DNA of 64,000 bases. Source: JAVVEG01 sp041751425 (GTDB lineage: Bacteria; Pseudomonadota; Gammaproteobacteria; Pseudomonadales; Pseudohongiellaceae). The notes beneath the pieces are model-generated. The model saw nothing but the letters and a program-made list of their open reading frames with translations, did not search any database and had not been told where the DNA came from. The position numbers and the translations under genes are program-made. The DNA lies in the NCBI GenBank assembly GCA_041751425.1, contig JBGSXL010000019.1, positions 1-64,000 of the forward strand, given 5' to 3'. Of this stretch, positions 16,278-25,046 are shown in pieces (the first letter of the stretch is position 1; the number at the start of each line of letters is the position of its first letter).

Positions 16278-17669
16278 ATGAGCATCATACGACCCAATTA
16301 TCCAGCCATTCTGTTGACGGCAATCTTCAGCACCAACATCCTGGCTCAGGACGTCCCGCAAACCGAACTCGCCACAACTGTCGATGACGGCTTCACCATT
16401 GCCGCAGTAGGGGATATCATCATTGCTTATCCGCTGGACCACATGATGAGCACACCCGGGTTTGCCGAGGTGGTAGAGCTGCTGCGCAGCGCCGATGTCA
16501 CGGCTGGTAATATGGAAGGCAATATCATTGACGGGCGGTCGTTCAAAGGTTCCGCTCCAGGCGGTTTTCGTGCCGAACCTCTGGCTGCTGAATGGTTGAA
16601 AGAAATGGGCTTCGATCTGCTGGCTCGTCCAAATAATCATGCCGATGATTTTGGTGTGGAAGGTCTTATCGAGACCAGCATGCATTTGGACCGCGTGGGT
16701 ATTCAGCACGCCGGCTATGGTGACACGTATTGGGCAGCACGCGCGGCGCGCTTCTACAGCAGTTCTAAGGGACGCGTAGGCATGGTCGCAGCTTCTGATC
16801 ACCAACCGCAAGCTGCGCCGATGAGTGGTGAGTGGCCCGGTCGCGGCGGCCTTAGTCCTTTGCGGGTCAGCGCGCAATTCATGGTTCCCGAAGATGCGTG
16901 GGACTCCGTACAAACTTTGCGCGATCTCTTTCCGAACGGTGCAGGCTTTTACGCACGCGGCGCCAATACGTCGGAGCATATTCAGTTTCTCAATCAGAAT
17001 TTACGCAAGGCAGCGCCGGGTGTCACAGAACCCTATTTCTCCTTCGAAATGAACCAGACGGATGTGCGCGATATCATGACATCTGTGCAGGAAGGCAAGC
17101 GCATCTCAGATTTTATTACGGTAGCAATTCACGCCCACCACTTCCGTGACACGCGCGGTGGCTATAGAGGTGAGGGTATTCCGGAAGGCGAGCACATGGA
17201 TACCAATTCCAGCATTGCCGATTATCTGCCAACGTTTTCCAAAGCTGCAATCGATAATGGTGCAGACATGATTCAGGGCACTGGTGTGCATGCACTGCGT
17301 GGTATAGAAATCTACAAGAACCGCCCGATTTATTACGGATTGGGCGAGTTTATAAGGCAGATGGATGTCATTGGATTGTCAGGACGCAATGCGCCAAGTC
17401 GCAGCATAGGGCCAGCTGGTGGCTATGAATTTCCGGTGAAGTTCGAAAGCATTATAGCCATCAACGAATTCCGTAATAACGAACTTTATGAAATACGTCT
17501 GCATCCTATTGAGCTAGGCTATGAAGAGGAAAAAATAGCACGCCGCGGCATTCCTGTCATTGCTCCACCGGATGTGGCGCAACGGATTTTGCGAAGGCTG
17601 CAGGAATTGTCTGAACCGCTGGGGACGACAATCACCATTGCCGGAAATATTGGCATCATTAGACCTTGA
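16278..17669 (+). CDS. CapA-family metallophosphatase-like protein
   Basis: This 463-aa protein has a signal peptide (cleavage about NILAQ, residue 24) and an AAGGAG site. The PGA_cap domain shows AAVGDIII at its start, then GNMEGNII, RPNNHADDFG and IQHAGYG. Late conserved histidines are in IHAHHFRD and TGVHALRGIEIY. CapA of Bacillus takes part in poly-gamma-glutamate export; Gram-negative relatives are common and mostly uncharacterised. No capB/capC neighbours are present, so capsule synthesis is not supported here. Confidence 0.9.
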   Translation: MSIIRPNYPAILLTAIFSTNILAQDVPQTELATTVDDGFTIAAVGDIIIAYPLDHMMSTPGFAEVVELLRSADVTAGNMEGNIIDGRSFKGSAPGGFRAEPLAAEWLKEMGFDLLARPNNHADDFGVEGLIETSMHLDRVGIQHAGYGDTYWAARAARFYSSSKGRVGMVAASDHQPQAAPMSGEWPGRGGLSPLRVSAQFMVPEDAWDSVQTLRDLFPNGAGFYARGANTSEHIQFLNQNLRKAAPGVTEPYFSFEMNQTDVRDIMTSVQEGKRISDFITVAIHAHHFRDTRGGYRGEGIPEGEHMDTNSSIADYLPTFSKAAIDNGADMIQGTGVHALRGIEIYKNRPIYYGLGEFIRQMDVIGLSGRNAPSRSIGPAGGYEFPVKFESIIAINEFRNNELYEIRLHPIELGYEEEKIARRGIPVIAPPDVAQRILRRLQELSEPLGTTITIAGNIGIIRP

Positions 17670-17765
17670 ACTTGTCCGAAAAAGGGCAGGAGGTAGTGTT
17701 ACTCCTGCACCTGCACCTGCCAAAACCAAATATTAAAAGAACAATCCCTCACATTATTTTTAGTT

Positions 17766-18650
17766 TCATTTTTGCATCACCTCGATTGGCAAATACACGT
17801 CTGTTCGCAATTGCTCTTCAGGCACTGCTTCCGGGTCGTCAAGGTAGTGAGTGAATAACGGCGCGTCCCGCAACTCCTTCCCGGTTTCAAGTGCGGCGTC
17901 GTAAAGCCGGTCGATCACCGCCAGAAGGGCAGTGTAGTTTCCGACATGACGAACGCACAGACACGGTCCTGCGGGAGCATCTGCCCAGCGTGTTCCAGCT
18001 GGCGGATCATCTTCACGGGCCACGACAAACCCACAGTCAAACCGAAAAACCTCAGGGGCAGAAGTTGCAGGGTCATCAGGCCATAGGCCGTGTATTCCGC
18101 GCACTGCATCCGCTCCGGCCCACGCGCTGATCTTTTCGAATAATAGACCAAAGCTGCTGAACAATTCCTCATAGGCGCCTACATTGTGCATGGCAACGAA
18201 CCGCAATGGCTCCAGATCAACAATTCGAATCTCCATCGCAGGGACACCTTCATCTCCGGACCGTATGCCGCGTTCGATTCTTGTCTGGAAGGCAAGCATC
18301 TTGGCAGGATCTGCACGTAGCTCGCCTGCGCTGAATCCCGCAAATGCTTTGAGTGAGCGTGCAAAGGACTGCCCGCTGGCGTACCCGGCTGCTTCCGCTG
18401 CATCCTCAAGCGTCGCATCTTCATGCGTGATTGCGCTCATTGCCCGCGCAAAACTCACTCGCCTGATACACTCCAGCACTGTCTCGCCTGTCATCAGACG
18501 AAACACCCGGTGAAAATGAAATGGAGAAATTGCAGCTACTCTGGACAGGTCTTCGAGTGAAAAGGAAGCTGCCTCGGTGCCACTTGTTTCGATATGTCGT
18601 AATACCCGCTCGATCCGTTCTGAGTATCGTCCTGCCTGTCTGATCTTCAT
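17766..18650 (-). CDS. AraC-family regulator with GyrI-like effector domain
   Basis: This 294-aa protein has an N-terminal AraC double HTH (about residues 10-110; ISPFHFHRVFRLMTGE in the first part and AAGYASGQSFARSLKAF in the second). A GyrI-like/Rob-type small-molecule-binding domain follows (about 135-290; MEIRIVDLEPLRFVAMH, GAYEELF). This is the layout of SoxS/Rob-like regulators fused to an effector domain. A GGAGG site precedes the ATG. No obvious target gene adjoins; the GT2-DedA pair lies upstream on the same strand. Confidence 0.92.
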   Translation of the reverse strand: MKIRQAGRYSERIERVLRHIETSGTEAASFSLEDLSRVAAISPFHFHRVFRLMTGETVLECIRRVSFARAMSAITHEDATLEDAAEAAGYASGQSFARSLKAFAGFSAGELRADPAKMLAFQTRIERGIRSGDEGVPAMEIRIVDLEPLRFVAMHNVGAYEELFSSFGLLFEKISAWAGADAVRGIHGLWPDDPATSAPEVFRFDCGFVVAREDDPPAGTRWADAPAGPCLCVRHVGNYTALLAVIDRLYDAALETGKELRDAPLFTHYLDDPEAVPEEQLRTDVYLPIEVMQK

Positions 18651-18792
18651 GATGCGCCTCCAGTTATGAAGCCAAATTCTGCCTCATAAATCTCAGGCAA
18701 ATCTTACCCGATCTTGCGATATTTCAGCTTATACGTTCGTAAAGATTATTCGTTCATTTAGCTGGCAAATCCACTTCACCACTGCAATGGGT

Positions 18793-19488
18793 TCATTCCC
18801 GCAGACCATGCAAGACGCGGCGACAGCCGTTTACTACCGGATTCCATATGTAGATCTGCACAGAGATGAAAACTACATCCACAATCATGGATTGACGACG
18901 AATCAAGCCTAGCCATAGCCCATACTTCTCTTCCTTGGTGTGATGTCTGGTGTGGCCTATCAGCTCGAAACCCATGCCCTTCTCGAATTGTTTGGCCGTG
19001 TGGTTCAGCGCGATTTCTATCTTGAAACCCTCCCGGTAATTACCGGGCACTGCTTCCCATAGCCTGCGTGTTAACGCGCGCTCACCACCGATGATAGGGA
19101 AGTAGTGCAACAACTTGTTCAGCCACAGGGTTTGACGGGCACGCAGCCCAACGTACATTTCGTAGCGTCCCTTGATGACTGGCTGCACGATACGGGACAG
19201 CGTTGCGGCGTTATGGCCCGTCACGTCAGCATCCATAAACAGGATGATGTCATTTCTGGCTGCCTGGACACCGGCGTGCATCGCCGCTGCCTTGCCATCA
19301 TTGTGCGCGATGCAAATTACGTGGGCACCAGCTGTTCTTGCGGCCTCTGCGGTGCCGTCTGTTGAACCATCGTCGACAACGATTACCTCAGTGGCCTCTG
19401 CGCACTGCAGTGCCTCTGTTACACAAAGTGCAATGGTGTCAACTTCGTCATATGCAGGAATGATTATTGAGACACTCAAACAGACCAC
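18793..19488 (-). CDS. Family 2 glycosyltransferase
   Basis: This 231-aa GT-A fold enzyme starts at GTG 19488. Motifs are SIIIPAYDE, VIVVDDGSTDGT and the metal-binding FMDADVTG. A C-terminal hydrophobic segment (MIVDVVFISVQIYIW) may attach it to the membrane. Its start lies inside the end of the DedA gene (13-bp overlap), so translation is probably coupled. A lipid-linked sugar transfer role is possible, but the substrate cannot be deduced. Confidence 0.88.
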   Translation of the reverse strand: MVCLSVSIIIPAYDEVDTIALCVTEALQCAEATEVIVVDDGSTDGTAEAARTAGAHVICIAHNDGKAAAMHAGVQAARNDIILFMDADVTGHNAATLSRIVQPVIKGRYEMYVGLRARQTLWLNKLLHYFPIIGGERALTRRLWEAVPGNYREGFKIEIALNHTAKQFEKGMGFELIGHTRHHTKEEKYGLWLGLIRRQSMIVDVVFISVQIYIWNPVVNGCRRVLHGLRE

Positions 19489-20081
19489 CTTTGCTTCATT
19501 ACGCGGCTGAACATGAAAAACCCACCCACTGTAATTACCACGAACAGCAGAAACGCTACCTGCAAACGCTGCATGACTTCCTCGATCCGAATGGTCATTC
19601 CCACAATTGCATAGGAAACAAGTATCAAAACCACAATAACGGCGAGAACACCCGCCATGTTGATGGGTAGATAATTACGAAAAGGCATTCCATGCAACCC
19701 GGCAAATACCTGCACCAACGTACGTGTGCCATAGACGAATTTAGATAGGAACAGAACCTGGCCACCGCCTGCGTTGAATATACGTTCCATGCTGTCCAGA
19801 AACTTATGACCGAATCGCCCTGAAAATCGTTTGATGAACCGTGCTGGAAAACGGCGCCCAAGAGCGTACCAGATTGCATCTGAAATCAGCGTGGCCAGCA
19901 ATGAGATACTCACCACAGCCAATAGATCGATGCGCCCGGTAGTGGCAAGAAAAATGGCAGGCAACAATATAATTTCCCCTGCTATCAGCATGCCGGCGAA
20001 TAACGCGATATAGGGATGCGCGGACAAGATATCCATAACAGGGGAGAGTGGTTCCAGAAGATTCTGTATTGCAGGCGGCAT
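19476..20081 (-). CDS. DedA-family membrane protein
   Basis: From ATG 20081 the protein has 201 aa. DedA/SNARE-associated features are visible: the hydrophobic hairpin near ILLPAIFLATTGRIDLL, the segment SDAIWYALGRRFP, and FLSKFVYGTRTLVQVFAG, which carries the conserved R. DedA proteins support membrane lipid and undecaprenyl-phosphate recycling. Coupling to a GT2 gene fits a lipid-carrier role. A longer reading to 20165 is possible, but an AAAGGA site about 12 nt upstream favours 20081. Confidence 0.9.
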   Translation of the reverse strand: MPPAIQNLLEPLSPVMDILSAHPYIALFAGMLIAGEIILLPAIFLATTGRIDLLAVVSISLLATLISDAIWYALGRRFPARFIKRFSGRFGHKFLDSMERIFNAGGGQVLFLSKFVYGTRTLVQVFAGLHGMPFRNYLPINMAGVLAVIVVLILVSYAIVGMTIRIEEVMQRLQVAFLLFVVITVGGFFMFSRVMKQRWSV

Positions 20082-20244
20082 TAAGTCATCCGGTCCTTTA
20101 GACTTTGGGTGAGTGTTTGGGCAATATACATTGCCGTGACCCGAAAAAAGCGCCGCAGCATGCAAAATCAGGTCTTTCCCGACCTGGTGGCTGCAATGTC
20201 ACTTTGGGTCATACATTGTAAAAATAACTGGGAGAGACTGCTGC

Positions 20245-21411
20245 GTGAACTTCAACCTGAGCGATAGCCAACGCGAAATAGCTGACGCTGTTAGTCAGCT
20301 CTGTGCGCGATTCGATGCACATTATTGGCGGGAATGTGACGCCAATGCGCGTTTTCCAGAAGAATTCGTAGCTGCAATCACGGCAGCGGGCTGGCTGGGC
20401 ATTGCCATGCCAGAGGAGTATGGTGGCGCCGGGCTCGGTATCACCGAAGCGGCGCTGCTAGCCCATCGAATTACTCGTTCCGGCGCTGGCATGAGTGGTG
20501 CATCGGCCATTCACATGAATCTTTTCGGCCCACACCCTATCGTCGTGTTTGGCACAGAGGAACAGAAATCACGTTTCTTGCCACCCTTGATATCGGGTAA
20601 GGAACGCACTTGTTTTGGCGTCACTGAGCCTGATGCAGGATTGAACACTGCCGCACTGGAAACACGCGCAAAACGACAGGGAGATCACTATCTGATCAAT
20701 GGCCGCAAGATGTGGACGACCACTGCGCAAACTGCCTCCCACATCCTGCTCATTACTCGTACTACGCCACTGGCCGATTGCAGGAAACCCACCGATGGCT
20801 TGTCCTTGTTCTACACGCCGCTGGATCGTGAGCGTATAGAAGTTCGTCGCATCCCTAAGATGGGTCGAGCTGCCGTCGACTCAAACGCACTTTTCATTGA
20901 TAATCTTGCAGTGCCGGTGGAAAATTTGATTGGTAAAGAAGGTGATGGCTGGAGCTGCCTGCTGCATGGTCTGAATCCTGAACGCATCCTTGTCGCAGCA
21001 GAAGCCGTTGGCATAGGTCAGGCTGCACTTGAAAAAGCGGCAAACTATGCGCAGGAGCGCATCGTATTTGACAGACCCATCGGAAAAAATCAAGCCATCG
21101 CTCACCCTCTGGCAGAATGCTGGATGGAGTTGGAAGCTGCCTGGCTGATGACCTGCAAAGCTGCAAGTCTGTATGACAACAAGCAGTCCTGCGCGGTTGA
21201 AGCCAATGCCGCCAAGTACCTCGCGGCCGAAGCCGCATTCAAGGCTTGTGAGCGCGCGATACTGACGCACGGCGGCATGGGGTATGCGAAAGAGTACGAC
21301 GTGGAACGCCTGTTTCGCGAAGTGATGATTACGCGGATTGCGCCCGTGAGCCAGGAAATGATCAAAAACTTCATCGCCGAAAAAGTGCTGGGCCAGCCAA
21401 GGTCATATTGA
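20245..21411 (+). CDS. Acyl-CoA dehydrogenase
   Basis: This 388-aa flavoprotein starts at GTG 20245 with a GGGAGAG site. It has family patterns PEEYGGAGLGI, CFGVTEPDAGLNT, GRKMWTTTAQTASH and the C-terminal AILTHGGMGYAKEYDVERLFRE. It should catalyse alpha,beta-dehydrogenation of an acyl-CoA with electron transfer flavoprotein as acceptor. No other beta-oxidation genes adjoin; it is divergent from the DedA gene. Confidence 0.93.
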   Translation: MNFNLSDSQREIADAVSQLCARFDAHYWRECDANARFPEEFVAAITAAGWLGIAMPEEYGGAGLGITEAALLAHRITRSGAGMSGASAIHMNLFGPHPIVVFGTEEQKSRFLPPLISGKERTCFGVTEPDAGLNTAALETRAKRQGDHYLINGRKMWTTTAQTASHILLITRTTPLADCRKPTDGLSLFYTPLDRERIEVRRIPKMGRAAVDSNALFIDNLAVPVENLIGKEGDGWSCLLHGLNPERILVAAEAVGIGQAALEKAANYAQERIVFDRPIGKNQAIAHPLAECWMELEAAWLMTCKAASLYDNKQSCAVEANAAKYLAAEAAFKACERAILTHGGMGYAKEYDVERLFREVMITRIAPVSQEMIKNFIAEKVLGQPRSY

Positions 21412-21592
21412 CGGAGATTTTTGACTAATGACTGCGATCGTCCTGCTCACATAACAGGTCCTGCCACAGCTACGCAATTACCGTTCCACAAATCGTGTTA
21501 CAAAAAATTTCATCTCCCCCCCCTATGCAAGCTCCCGGTGACAGGGCGTATGCTAGCCGCGCGCTGTCCTCCAGCGCTGGGGGTAAAATCAA

Positions 21593-23635
21593 ATGAAAGA
21601 TAAAATGTTCTGGGGAGCCGTAGCCCTGCTGGGCGCGGCGTGTCTGGGTGTTCTTGCTTTAAACCGTGGTGAAACAATCAGCGCGTTATGGCTGGTCACA
21701 GCAGCCCTGTGTGTTTACACCATCGCTTATCGTTTTTATAGTCGCTTTATTGCAGAAAAGGTTCTTGTGCTGGACCCGCTCCGTCCAACACCTGCGCATA
21801 CTAAGTCTGATGGTCTGGACTACGTGCCAACGCACAAGTGGGTTTTATTCGGGCATCACTTTGCGGCAATCGCTGGTGCAGGCCCTCTGGTGGGTCCGGT
21901 GCTGGCGGCGCAGATGGGCTATCTGCCCGGCACACTGTGGATTCTTGTTGGTGTGGTGTTTGCTGGAGCTGTGCAGGACATGATTATCATGTTTCTGTCC
22001 ACGCGTCGCGGCGGTGCTTCGCTGGGTGACATGATTCGCAAGGAAATGGGTCCGGTCGCGGGTGTTATTGGACTGGTTGGCATTCTGGCGATTCTGATCA
22101 TCCTGCTGGCCGTGCTTGGCATGATTGTGGTGAAAGCGCTCGTGGGAAGTCCGTGGGGTGTTTTCACACTGGCGATGACTATCCCGATTGCCTTGTTTAT
22201 GGGTATCTACCTGCGCTACCTGCGCCCCGGTAGAGTAGGCGAGATCTCGGTTATCGGTTTCGCATTGCTGATTTTTGCGCTGGTTTACGGACAAACTATT
22301 TCAGCCCATCCAACCTGGGGGCCGTTCTTTACGCTGGATGGTCAGGCGCTGACATTGTGGTTGATGGCTTACGGTTTTGTGGCTTCGGTGCTGCCCGTAT
22401 GGTTGCTGCTGGCGCCGCGTGATTATCTTTCCACATTCTTGAAAATCGGCACCATAGCCGGTCTGGCTGTGGGTATTCTTATAGTCAATCCACCGTTGAT
22501 TATGCCGTCGATTACGCCATTTATTGATGGCACTGGGCCGGTATTCTCCGGAGCTTTGTTTCCGTTCCTGTTTATCACGATTGCCTGCGGTGCGGTATCC
22601 GGTTTCCACGCGCTCGTGTCTTCAGGCACTACACCCAAGATGATTGACAACGAATCACATATCCGCCCAATCGGATATGGCGCCATGCTGACGGAATCGT
22701 TTGTGGCCATAATGGCGCTTATCGCAGCCTGCGTTCTGGAACCCGGTGTTTATTTTGCGCTTAACAGTGGTCCCGGTGTGATCGGTACTACCGTCCAGAG
22801 TGCTGCTGCAACAATCAGTTCCTGGGGTTTTGTTGTCACTCCCGAAATGCTTGATCAATTGGCCGCCGATATGGGTGAGAGTTCAATTCTGTCGCGCACG
22901 GGTGGTGCTCCCACATTTGCGGTGGGTATGGCGCACATCCTGTCACAGGCCATTGGTGGCACGGCCATGATGGCATTCTGGTACCACTTCGCGATTCTGT
23001 TTGAAGCGTTGTTTATTCTGACCACTGTCGATGCCGGTACCCGTGTTTGTCGTTTCCTTATGCAGGACTTGATGGGCATGGCTGTGCCAGCACTGAAGAA
23101 CACCAACAATCACGTGGCGAGCTGGCTGGCAACCGCGCTGGTAGTAGCAGGGTGGGGTTACTTCCTGTATGCAGGGGTATCTGACCCCTTCGGTGGTATC
23201 AATACATTGTGGGCGCTGTTTGGTATCTCTAATCAGATGCTAGCGGGAATTGCATTGATTCTGGCTACTGTGGCACTGGTGCGTATGGGGCGTCTGAGAT
23301 TGGCACTGGTGCCAGCCATACCCGCAATGTGGGTACTGTTGATCACCATGACTGCTGGCTGGCAAAAATTGTTCAGCGAAATTCCAGCTATTGGCTTCCT
23401 GTCGCATGCTCGGGTTTTCGCTGATGCGATTGCTCGTGGTGAAATTGTGGCACCTGCTACCACTTTGACTCAGATGGAATCTGTTCTGCTCAACGATCGT
23501 ATAAACGCCTTCATGACTGCTTTCTTCATGATGGTGGTCATAGTGATGGTCGTACTTGCAATCAAAGCCATTCGCAAGGCGCTGAAAAGTCCGCAGGTTT
23601 CGGAAGAAGTATTGCTGGGGGAGTATGTCGCATGA
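21593..23635 (+). CDS. cstA: CstA-family carbon-starvation transporter
   Basis: This 680-aa polytopic protein is close in length to E. coli CstA/BtsT (about 700 aa). The N-terminal CstA pattern is visible as PTHKWVLFGHHFAAIAGAGPLVGPVLAAQ, given here in pieces: GHHFAAIAGAGP then LVGPVLAAQMG. Later marks include FHALVSSGTTPK and LFGISNQMLAG. CstA/BtsT proteins import pyruvate and possibly peptides under carbon limitation. The next gene, a YbdD-type small protein, overlaps its end by 4 bp, which is the standard cstA-ybdD arrangement. Confidence 0.95.
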   Translation: MKDKMFWGAVALLGAACLGVLALNRGETISALWLVTAALCVYTIAYRFYSRFIAEKVLVLDPLRPTPAHTKSDGLDYVPTHKWVLFGHHFAAIAGAGPLVGPVLAAQMGYLPGTLWILVGVVFAGAVQDMIIMFLSTRRGGASLGDMIRKEMGPVAGVIGLVGILAILIILLAVLGMIVVKALVGSPWGVFTLAMTIPIALFMGIYLRYLRPGRVGEISVIGFALLIFALVYGQTISAHPTWGPFFTLDGQALTLWLMAYGFVASVLPVWLLLAPRDYLSTFLKIGTIAGLAVGILIVNPPLIMPSITPFIDGTGPVFSGALFPFLFITIACGAVSGFHALVSSGTTPKMIDNESHIRPIGYGAMLTESFVAIMALIAACVLEPGVYFALNSGPGVIGTTVQSAAATISSWGFVVTPEMLDQLAADMGESSILSRTGGAPTFAVGMAHILSQAIGGTAMMAFWYHFAILFEALFILTTVDAGTRVCRFLMQDLMGMAVPALKNTNNHVASWLATALVVAGWGYFLYAGVSDPFGGINTLWALFGISNQMLAGIALILATVALVRMGRLRLALVPAIPAMWVLLITMTAGWQKLFSEIPAIGFLSHARVFADAIARGEIVAPATTLTQMESVLLNDRINAFMTAFFMMVVIVMVVLAIKAIRKALKSPQVSEEVLLGEYVA

Positions 23636-23901
23636 CGAAGAGCGCGGAGCAAACTGTGTTAGTGAATCATGCTGACATGTCTTCTCGAACACCGTGGGCC
23701 TCTTTGCGCCGCGGTGTAGCATTGACGGGTCAAACTTTGAAACTGATGATTGGTGTAGGTGACTACGACGCCTATGTCAAACACATGCAGGATCATCACC
23801 CGGATGCACCTGTGATGGATTACAAGGATTGGTATCGTAACCGGGTCGACGCGCGTTATGGCGCCAGCAAGGATGGCGCGATGAAGCGTTGTCCGTGTTA
23901 G
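23632..23901 (+). CDS. YbdD/YjiX-family small protein
   Basis: This 89-aa protein overlaps cstA by ATGA. The family core is visible as VGDYDAYVKHMQDHHPD, then MDYKDWYRNRVDARYG, ending in a cysteine-rich tail KRCPC. YbdD/YjiX proteins accompany CstA and BtsT, and are reported to be needed for pyruvate transport by some of these systems. The N-terminus is somewhat longer than in E. coli. Confidence 0.93.
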   Translation: MTKSAEQTVLVNHADMSSRTPWASLRRGVALTGQTLKLMIGVGDYDAYVKHMQDHHPDAPVMDYKDWYRNRVDARYGASKDGAMKRCPC

Positions 23902-24004
23902 CGCAAATTAGTTCAACTTTCTTGATCGACTGGTAAGTCGTTTTCTCTTTAACGATTTGCCTGTCTGCACGCACTGGCAACAGTAAGTTCTGCTGCTGGA
24001 GAAA

Positions 24005-24652
24005 TCAGACCTTCTTTACGGCCTTGACCAGGAAATGTCCTTCCCGAACAATTTCAATCTGCTCGAAATTTTCCTTTTTAAGTAACGCAGCCATCGATTT
24101 TTCCGTTTGAAAGGATTCGTAAATCCCTTTGCATGGAAATCTGATCAATCTGCCAAAATGATGCAGCAGCAAGCCGTTAAAAATGACGTAGCTGCGGAAT
24201 ATGACGTCTTTGTATTTCAGTCCTTTCACAGATTGCCATATGTGTTCACGAGTCATTTCGAAAGGGTGCAACGTCATCCAGACTTCCCCACCTTTTTTAA
24301 GGACTCTGCTGATCTCCTTGATGGCCGTCGGAATATGCACATAGGGCAAGCTGACTCGGGAAAAAACCAGATCCAGGCTATTCGTAACAATGGGCAGGTT
24401 ATCACCTGACGAGTTTATAAAAGTGATATTGCCGTAGTTAGCTTTGCCGTACTTCAACTGTTCGATATCGATATCGATGCCGAATAAACTTCGTTCCGGA
24501 TCTTTGTCAATGCCGGTTCCGATAAAGGTTTGTCCAATCCCGCATCCGATATCCAGAATGGCTTTATGGTGCTCTTTGAAAGACGGATTGATGTGCCTGC
24601 CATCAGCGGCGTTTTGGGCTGCTCGCAGCTCTTCCAAATGGTATTCGGTCAC
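24005..24652 (-). CDS. Class I SAM-dependent methyltransferase
   Basis: The 215-aa reading from GTG 24652 contains motif I AILDIGCGIGQTF and the post-I acidic FGIDIDIEQL. It also contains SGDNLPIVTNSLDLVFSRVSL and ISRVLKKGGEVWM, the layout of methyltransferase types 11/25. The same frame is open for about 48 further codons upstream, to a stop near 24798, with a protein-like sequence (NLSDEAVETTQNHAHKLDS), but no ATG, GTG or TTG there. No ribosome site precedes the GTG. The true start is therefore unclear; a rare start codon or loss of the 5' end are options. The substrate is unknown. Confidence 0.85.
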   Translation of the reverse strand: MTEYHLEELRAAQNAADGRHINPSFKEHHKAILDIGCGIGQTFIGTGIDKDPERSLFGIDIDIEQLKYGKANYGNITFINSSGDNLPIVTNSLDLVFSRVSLPYVHIPTAIKEISRVLKKGGEVWMTLHPFEMTREHIWQSVKGLKYKDVIFRSYVIFNGLLLHHFGRLIRFPCKGIYESFQTEKSMAALLKKENFEQIEIVREGHFLVKAVKKV

Positions 24653-24932
24653 TGAATCCAGTTTGTGTGCGTGGTTTTGCGTTGTTTCTACGGCTTCGTC
24701 GCTCAGGTTGACTGTACCGCCGTTCTCATTGCTCTTTACCTTTTGTGATGCCTCTGCAAGCTCACTGTCCAGTGCTATTGTAATACGTATAAACCCAGTC
24801 TATGCCGATTCTGCGCTGCAGTCCCCCTGATTAGTAATTTTCGGCCGTGAAGCGGCTGCAATTTATGCTTGATGCAGCAGTATGCACACATCTTCGCCCC
24901 CCTCTGAATTGAAATTTAACGCTGACACAGCC

Positions 24933-24988
24933 TCGTCATCAAATCGTCATGCTATTGCAAAGCTACTGTCATATTGGCTCGTTATTCT
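24933..24988 (+). promoter_or_regulatory. Tandem Pho-box-like PhoB sites and -10 element
   Basis: Heptamers recur at an exact 11-bp period: TCGTCAT at 24933, TCGTCAT at 24944, a degenerate TTGCAAA at 24955, and CTGTCAT at 24966. This equals two consecutive 7+4+7 Pho boxes (consensus CTGTCAT, 4 nt, CTGTCAT). A -10 sequence TATTCT (24983-24988) begins 10 nt after the last heptamer, which is the spacing in known PhoB-activated promoters. The genes downstream encode phosphoester-related functions, which supports the reading. Confidence 0.75.
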
Positions 24989-25046
24989 TGCGTCCAGCAA
25001 TTCCTAACAAGAAATTCCAATCCCACAGAAATCCCAGGAGCCATCG

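Noticed and set aside
16088..16297. Small membrane protein on the minus strand (hydrophobic VLVVVLAILIPVLLAGV segment)
   Set aside because: It overlaps the start and leader of the capA-family gene, its N-terminal half is unlike a protein, and no convincing start with a ribosome site precedes the hydrophobic part.
16278..17669. Capsule (poly-gamma-glutamate) biosynthesis locus
   Set aside because: Only a CapA-like gene is present; no CapB or CapC homologue adjoins it.
17690..17735. Terminator between the capA-family and AraC-family genes
   Set aside because: The GGCAGGAGG and CTCCTGC segments can pair only partly, with an interrupted stem and no T-run.
24444..24830. 128-aa plus-strand frame opposite the methyltransferase
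   Set aside because: It is the antisense of the methyltransferase domain, whose motif I and later motifs are clear on the other strand.
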